Shown here: piece after piece, positions 57,075 through 64,000 of the stretch
Layout: each line of letters begins with the position of its first letter
Position numbering within the stretch: position 1 is the first letter of the stretch
Assembly (NCBI GenBank): GCA_964007475.1
Contig: OZ023274.1
Location: forward strand, 40,107,860-40,171,859
DNA: 64,000 nt
Direction of reading: 5' to 3'
Origin: Hybos culiciformis
Lineage: Eukaryota > Arthropoda > Insecta > Diptera > Hybotidae
The notes under the pieces: model-generated
Database searches by the model: none
What the model saw: only the letters and a program-made list of their open reading frames with translations
Told to the model about the DNA's origin: nothing
Made by a program: the position numbers and the translations under genes

Positions 57075-59734
57075 ATGAGCAAAAAATTTTCTATAAATTT
57101 TTGTAAAATTCGAGGTTTGGAAGCGCATTTCCAAGCCGTTCAAATCTGTTTGGCCTCTGCTAAGCCAAATGTTCTGGCTCTAAGTGAGACTCAAGTATTG
57201 GACAACGGAGACCCCAACCGTTTTTCAATCCCTGGTTATGATCTTCACTCTTTTTACGTCGCCCACAGAGGAGTCGCTGTATATATAAGGAATAACGTTG
57301 TTTGTTTTTCCATTAAATTTTTAAAATCATCAAGTCCCTTATTAAATTTCCTTTGGTTCAAATTAAGAACCAACAAACACGTCATCCATTTTTGCTTCCT
57401 TTACAGAAGCCCGCAACTGAACCCACCCACATTCCAGATATAAACCATCAAGGTCATCATCTGTTGGATCTGTTTCTGACATCGAATCCAGATAATTATA
57501 AAAATTCAATTAGGTCCCCCTTGGAAACTCCGATCATTGTCTCGTTAGCACGTCTTTTTCTCTTGATGGTGGAGCGGGTTTATCTAGGGCTCCTGGAAGA
57601 CAGGTATGGACCTATTCTCAAGCTGATTGGGATGGGCTCGCCAGTTTTCTTGGACGAATGGATCTCTCTCGTTGCTTCTTGGACAAGGATGTTGACCTTT
57701 GCACGGCTGTCATTACCGAAAGTATTCTGCTAGGAACGAAACTTTTCATTCCAAAATAAAACGAATACTAAAAATCCGTGGTTGAATGACACCTGTGCGT
57801 GCTTGAATGACACCTATGATAGGGATAATGCTTTTCGTGAGTATAAACATAACAATTCTGAAGCACTGGCGCGAAGTCAGGAACAGATGTAGTAGAATTT
57901 GTCGCCAACAGAAGGTTTTGTATACCCAGAGGAAGCGTCAAGAAATATTAAACCTTCCTAAAAATAGCAGAACCTTTTGGAGCTTCGCTAAAAGTGTAAA
58001 ACAAAACTTTTGTTCGCCTTCATCTTTTCCTCCCCTTGTAGATGGTGACAGGATCATATCAGATTCGGTTGGGAAGGCTAATTTGTTTGCTAAACTTTTT
58101 AGTCAAAACTCAACACTCGCAGCTTCGGCTCAAGTTCCACCTGTTTTGCCAACTGTAAACTCTTCTTTTGGAAGAGTTTACTTTAGGCAACGTGCTGTTT
58201 TGAAAGCTCTAAAAAATCTGAATGTGAAAAAGTCAACTGGCCCTGATGGTATTCCGGCTGTGGTCCTTAAACATACTGCCTCTGTTCTAGCTAAACCTCT
58301 GCGCAACCTTTTCTATCTTTCATATTCACTTGGCATTTACCCCACCAAGTGGAAAGTTGTGCATGTTCAGCCTTTTCCAAAAAAACGCGATAAATGCGAT
58401 CCCTCAAACTAAAGGCCTATTGCGCTTACTTCTATTCTCTCCAAAGTAATGGAATCTCTCAATAATAATAAAGTTAAAAAATACATTGAATGTAATAAAT
58501 TGCTAAGTGACCAGCAATATGGTTTTCGCTCGAATAGATCGATTGGTGATCTGATGACATATTTGTCCGACAAGCTCAACACCAGTCTTCACAACTCCGG
58601 TGAGGCTTGTGTTGTTGCTTTGGATATAGCCCTGATTTCTAAAGTTAAATCAATGGGTCTTGGATCAGCCTTTGTCGATTGGATCAGCAATTTTTTGTCT
58701 GGCCGTTCTATTCGTGCTGTTGTGGATGGGTACCAATCACATATTTTCAATATCAACTCCGGTGTACCCCAAGGGTGTGTTCTCTCACCAACCCTCTTTC
58801 TAATTTTCATTAATGATCTTTTACAATCTACTCTAAGCCCCATCCACAGCTTCGCCGATGACAGTAATTTGGTAGCAAGCTACGATTTTATTAATAGAAA
58901 ATTAGCATCCTCAAATGCTGTTACTACGAAACGAAACTTCTTGCAAAGTAGCATAAATCACGACCTTTCAAAAATTGCACAATGGGATCTTCTCCACAGA
59001 GTTGAGTTCAACGCATCCAAAACCCAATGCTGCCTAATTTCTACAAAGCTCTCAACTTTCGATCCCAAATTTTCCTTTCAAGGAGAAAGTATTGCCAAAT
59101 CTGGAAGCCTTGACATTTTAGGTTCGAAAATAACTTGTGATTTAAGCTGGAAACTTCATATTTTCGAAACGGCAAAAAATCGCAGCGAAATGTCTTGGTT
59201 TCCTTAAAAGATGTAAACAATACTTTTGCCCCTCTGATCTCTTAAACATTTACAAATCCTACATACGACCAAAATTAGAATACAATTCGCATATATGGGC
59301 TGGTGCTCCCAAAACCCATCTTGAATACGTGGACAAAGTTCATAGAAGGGCTATAAGATTGATAAACAATCACCAAACCACCAGCTCATTAACATCACTC
59401 AACCACCGTCGTAATATAGGTTCACTTTCCATTTTTTATAAATACCTTGTTGGATACGTGTTCCCTGGAAGTAAAAGCCCTACTTCCTCAACTTCAAGTA
59501 TTTTCACGTCAAACACGTACTGCTTCAACTTCACACCCATATTTCGTAAAAACTCCCAGATGTGATAGAACGAGCTTCGGAGATTCGTTTTCAATTCGCA
59601 CCTCGAGAATTTGGAATAATCTCCCATTAAAGTTGTTCCCGACAGCTGGTGGACGCTTAATTTACGACTTGCGCCGTTTTAAGAAAAGTGTAAATGATTA
59701 CCTACTAACTGTCCCACTTTTTAATCCCGTCTAA
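57075..59734 (+). pseudogene. LINE ORF2 (endonuclease-RT), with internal deletions
   Basis: Start at 57075 (MSKKFSINFCKIRG). The endonuclease start has ALSETQVLDN. After YRSPQL the frame jumps directly to THIPDINHQG, so about 70 codons including the GDFN catalytic loop are missing. Frame shifts at about 57430, 57730 and 57860 follow. The piece 57807-58412 contains KSTGPDGIPA and PFPKKRDKCDPSN, then a TAA replaces the Tyr codon. The piece 58449-59207 contains VALDIALISKVKSMG, where 10 codons that include the KAFDRVWHP motif A are gone, then SGVPQGCVLSPTLFL and HSFADDSNLVAS. The C-terminal domain (LEYNSHIWAGAPK) continues frame-shifted, ending in RTSRIWNNLPLKLFP and NDYLLTVPLFNPV at 59734. It is better preserved than the 27297 copy near the RT C motif, but non-functional. 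Confidence 0.88.
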
Positions 59735-59830
59735 ACTTCCTGTCCTCATTACCAAATCCATACTTCTTTAGTATAAAAGGTATCCCACCTAGTGATTTGG
59801 TAACTTTAATAAAAAAAAAAAAAAAAAAAA

Positions 59831-62800
59831 GTTTATAAGTACTATATTATTATTTTGAACATATTTATAGATATCCAAAAAGTAACCAAAAAAAATTTAA
59901 CAATTTATATCTATTACATGGGCAGGGCTGGAATTTGAATTAATTTAGGACCGGGAAGTTCAAAGTTTTATCTGTAAAAAAATTTTCTAACGCTTAAAAA
60001 AAAATTAAAAGGCATTCTTTTTCACTCGCTGACATCTATAGGATTGTTGCCGTTGAAGAACCTACAGTTTCAAATCTTGATACTACTTTTTTAAATTAGG
60101 TACACATGGCCAAAAAATCAATCATCTTTTTCTAACAATTTTTCCAAATATTTAACTTTTCAAACAATCTTTTTTTTTTCAATAAATCATAATATCTAAT
60201 CTATATATCACTAATATAAATATCACAAATAGAATCTAGATAATTTATAATTTATGCAAATAAAATTAATGCTCATATTATTATGTATATTTCCATATAA
60301 TTATGAAATTTGTCGAACAATTTTGAATGAAATATATGTAATAAGTATATAGTCACAAAATTTTCTTTTTAAAAATGAAATTTCGTATGGCAGTTTAAAG
60401 TAGTTTTGATTTATGTGTTGCTAATAGAAAATAAAAGATGAATATATAATAATAATTAAATTTTAGACATCAAAGAGACTATAATGCGGATGGATAAATT
60501 TTTTGATTATAACTTTTATAACAAAGATTTCAATTACTAAATGTTTAAATTATAAAAATATGCAAAATATTCGTAAATCTACAATTTGCCATTTTATACG
60601 ACAATCAAAAAATGAATATCATAAAGACAATCACATGCGTGGACAAATTTTCAATAATATGTATATAATGCCAATATGTAAATGTTTTTTATATGTCATT
60701 AATGTTTATCTATTTTGTACATGTTTATATGCCATTAGGGTATGTCAATCATGAAAAAATATTTATGTCATTATTGTATGTCATAATGGAACTATCGAAT
60801 GTCGATATTAAATATTCAATAAAACATTTCCCCCTACAAAATTTATAAAACATTATATATATGCTATTTATCTATATAATTTCTATATTGTCTGAACTGT
60901 GAGCCTTGCTAATGTCATACGAGCCTTGTCAATGCCAATATTTTTCTTATTAAATTTAAAAAAAAATGTTTGTTGGACTTTGTATGAAATACATTTCATT
61001 CAGTCTAATAGATATTTGAAAAAAAGTATAATATTTGTGAATGGCTTTGCCTAAAATAATTTTTAGATTTATTAAACATAAACAGCATAGCTATGTGTAC
61101 ATACCTACATAATAAAAAAATAAAAACTTTTGATTAAAAATTCATATAATTCATATAATATAGTAAATATTATATAAAAACAAAAATAAGGAAAATTATT
61201 TATTTTCTCTTCTCTGACAAGGATTTTAGTTTATTTTTAAAATTTTGCTCTGTAAACGCTGATGCAAGGACAAAAAGTTGATTTTAGAAAAGCGAAGCAA
61301 AGACATTTAATATTTATTAGATTTCTTTTTTCCCCAGAACTATATTTGCTTTAATTTTTTTTTTTTTATTTTTTCAGTCTGAGAGAGGAAAAGTGGAAAA
61401 ATAATAATAACATTATTTTTTTTTTTATTTTTCCTTGATATTTTCAATTTAGTACACAGACATTATAATTTGGATAGAATTAATTGAAAATAAACAAAAA
61501 ATAATTTAAAAAATATTTGATATATAAACATACCTATATACAATTATAATTTTATTGGGCATCGAATTAAAGTTTATACATATAGTGAAAATTTTCCAGG
61601 ATCTTTATTTTGATCTTAAGATTATTTTTCAATTTTGTATAAATTTGATTTAAGGCAATTATAATAAAGGTTATCTGTATACAAAATGGTTTATAAAAGT
61701 AGCGCTGACTAATATAATTTCACAGGTTCTTCTGTACTACATACTGTTGAAATAATTTTCCAATTTTATTTCTTTTGAAGAATATTATCGTCTATGAATT
61801 CACCCTATCTAAAATATAAAGAAATTTTTTTTTTATTTTTCATAACATTCGTAACAAACAGCTGCAATTAAGCGCCATCTGAATATTTCCTTTCCATGAG
61901 AACTAATAAAAAAAAAATAAAAAATGAATATTATATAAAACTTAATTCCATTATCATGAATTTTTTATAGCCAATTTAAATTCGTTGAAATATATATAGA
62001 TATATATTTTTTTTATGGTTGGACAAAAGCCAACCACCAAAATTGTTGGAATGAAAAAAAAATTCAAACATTTCTGATATTCGCGAATATATTGTTAAAA
62101 ATAAAAAAACATATAAAAATAGAGCAAAAAGAAGAAATAAAAACATTTTTCTTCTTAAAAAATATTTTTATCAGTTTGGAATTTTCATTTTTTTTAAGTG
62201 AATTTAATTATGTTGAATATAAAAGACGAAACCAAAAACAACAAGAAAAAAGGTTTTTCTATTTTTTTTTTTATTTTTTTTTAATTTTTTTTTTTAACTT
62301 TAATTTATGGTCTCATTTTCTTAATTCTTTCAATAAAAAACAAAATATAAAATATTATGTTCTGTTCTGTTCTGGTAATTTTGTTTTTATTATTACTACT
62401 ATATTTTAAATTAATAAATTTTATTTTATACACAGTTGACATTTTCATATTAGAAATTATATTATCGTTAATTGTTTTAATTTCTAAAGTGTCTTTATCT
62501 TCAATCTCAAATACTCATAAGTCCCACTTTAATAACTTTAATAATAAGTCCAAAAAATTCATATTAATGATTTTTACTATGATATAGATTCTCTAAAGAT
62601 AGTTGGTTTAATTTCTTATGATATTTTATATAGTACTCAATGTCTTGATACATATAGGTTTAATACGTATAAATTCTCCAATTTTCCAGGTTTGGAAAAT
62701 TTTTACTATTGTATCATTGTATCCTGATTAATTAGGTAAATTTTTTTATTTTTTGAGCACTGTCATATGTGTGGATTTCCTACTGAAATGGTCAATATTA

Positions 62801-63956
62801 AAGTTATCTTCTTTACGTAATTTCAGTGTATTCAAAAGTGAAGTTAGAAAAACAAGAATTAATCTAACATTAGATTGATAATTTCTTGGAGCAGAGAAAA
62901 TATATCAAAAATTAGCCTATACAAATTTCCTTTTTTTTTATATCAATATAACTTCGCCGGGCGTAACATGTAGCCCTCAATTGAAATTATTTGTTTTTTT
63001 TTAAGTTAAAAAATAACTAAATGCTTTATAAAACTTGTTAGAATATGCATTTAAAAAAATAATAAAAATTTTAAGGAAATTTCTAATATTTTTTTGATAG
63101 TCTGTCTAAGCACATTAAGAAAAATATGTTGAATAAAAAAAAACACTTATTTCTCCCATATCCTTTAAACATATACCACTTGGTTTTCTCTCCACAACTC
63201 ATTTAAATTTTTATGGTAAATTATTTTATTATTATTATTGTTATCATTATTATTATTATATTTTTTTTTATTTTGCTATAAATAGAAAAATATCTCTTGA
63301 TAGAGTCCAGCATGTGTATCTAATTTTGTGATTTCTTTCATACGAGTTTTTCATTTACCTAAGAATTTCTCTTAAAAAATTCACCATTATGTAAAGAGAA
63401 ATGCGCAGAAAATTTAATTTTTTTTTTCATAATGAAGTACCTAAAGCTCAGTACCGACAAAAATAAAAATATATATATATAAATTACTAAAATGAAAAAG
63501 GAAAAAAAAAAAAAAAGTGATAAAACTCAGTAGCAATCTGAACGCAAATTCGTGCGTGTGTCCGTATAAATTATTCTGACTAAACCAAAAATAAAAAAAC
63601 CAAGGAAATAACTTCCTTTAAAATTATGTAAAAAAAAACAAACTTTTTTTTGAAAATTAAGCAAAAAAATATAAAACTCTAACATACATTTGTTGTTGTT
63701 TTTCTTTGATTATAAGCCGGAAAATTATATGTGTACCACAAAAAGAACACAGATAAAAAATACAAAACAAAAAGCATAAATTTAATTAAAAAAATTGTTT
63801 GTTATCAAATTAGAAAACTGATTTAATGTTAATGTTTAATGTTTGGTCAGAATACATTTTTAATTGATATTTAATAAAGAGTATGAGTAAAATTTTGTTA
63901 AAAAAAATATAATATTAAAATAATAATTAAAAACTTATTAAGCTTATATATTGCAA
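59831..63956. other. AT-rich intergenic spacer
   Basis: No gene. A few more balanced stretches (59925-60070, around GGGCAGGGCTGG; 62945-62990) may be transposon debris but cannot be assigned. Frames at 60503-60754, 62092-62409 and 62357-62587 are Phe/Ile/Lys-rich and unsupported. Confidence 0.5.
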
Positions 63957-64000
63957 TTTTTTTTTTTTATTAAAGTTACCAAATCACTAGGTGGGATACC
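63957..64000 (-). mobile_element. 3' tip of single-ORF LINE (subfamily A), continues beyond window
   Basis: A T-run (63957-63968) followed by ATTAAAGTTACCAAATCACT and GGTGGGATACC, identical to the 3' end of the copies at 10127 and 59830. The rest is outside the window. Confidence 0.9.

Larger units (their letters stand above)
56620..59830 (+). mobile_element. Single-ORF CR1/Jockey-like LINE, near full length (subfamily A)
   Basis: Plus-strand counterpart of the element at 27206-30630: leader (56620-57074), ORF2 relic (57075-59734), a short 3' UTR ending ...GGTAACTTTAAT and 20 A (59811-59830). The AATAAA overlapping the tail start would serve as polyadenylation signal. The 5' limit is set by the match with the other copy and is approximate. 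It lacks an ORF1. Internal deletions remove catalytic motifs, so it is dead. Confidence 0.85.

Overview
This is a gene-poor, extremely AT-rich piece of a eukaryotic nuclear genome, most probably an insect or other arthropod. The evidence is the transposon fauna: LINEs of LOA/Jockey-like, I-like, CR1/Jockey-like and RTE-like type, hAT and Tigger/pogo non-autonomous DNA elements, and a DUF4780-like ORF1. I found no convincing host gene. Almost every short reading frame in the AT-rich stretches looks like chance low-complexity sequence.

Layout. 1-3325: decayed 5' part of a LOA/Jockey-like LINE (minus), cut by the window edge. 3326-20030: AT-rich spacer with one LINE 3' fragment (10127-10426) and small tandem repeats. 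20031-21945: decayed RTE-like LINE (minus) whose 5' end is a tRNA-like pol III promoter and whose 3' part is replaced by an unrelated coding fragment. 22218-23541: 1.32-kb hAT-like non-autonomous element with exact 8-bp target duplication and a very large internal hairpin. 24121-24565: a foldback element and a 31-bp tandem repeat. 27206-about 30630: nearly full-length but mutated single-ORF LINE (family A/B, minus). 31305-31807: Tigger/pogo MITE. 33612-34376: tentative TIR element containing a tRNA-Cys-like sequence. 35439-about 40835: intact two-ORF I-clade LINE (minus) with a 54-nt poly(A) tail, the only apparently functional genes in the window. 41643-42045: broken coiled-coil coding remnant. 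43990-48660: foldback, a roughly 100-bp satellite unit, and inside it a 3.75-kb GC-rich 12-bp minisatellite with higher-order repeats. 52099-54898: 2.8-kb hAT-like element with exact TSD, a nested foldback cluster and possible captured exons. About 56620-59830: a second large copy of the single-ORF LINE (plus), and 63957-64000 the 3' tip of another.

The window therefore reads as a transposon graveyard with one young insertion. The I-like element supplies its own nucleic-acid-binding ORF1 protein and an EN-RT-RNase H ORF2 protein. All other LINE copies carry stops, frameshifts or deletions, and the DNA elements lack transposases. All family names come from motif recognition by eye; no database search was run.
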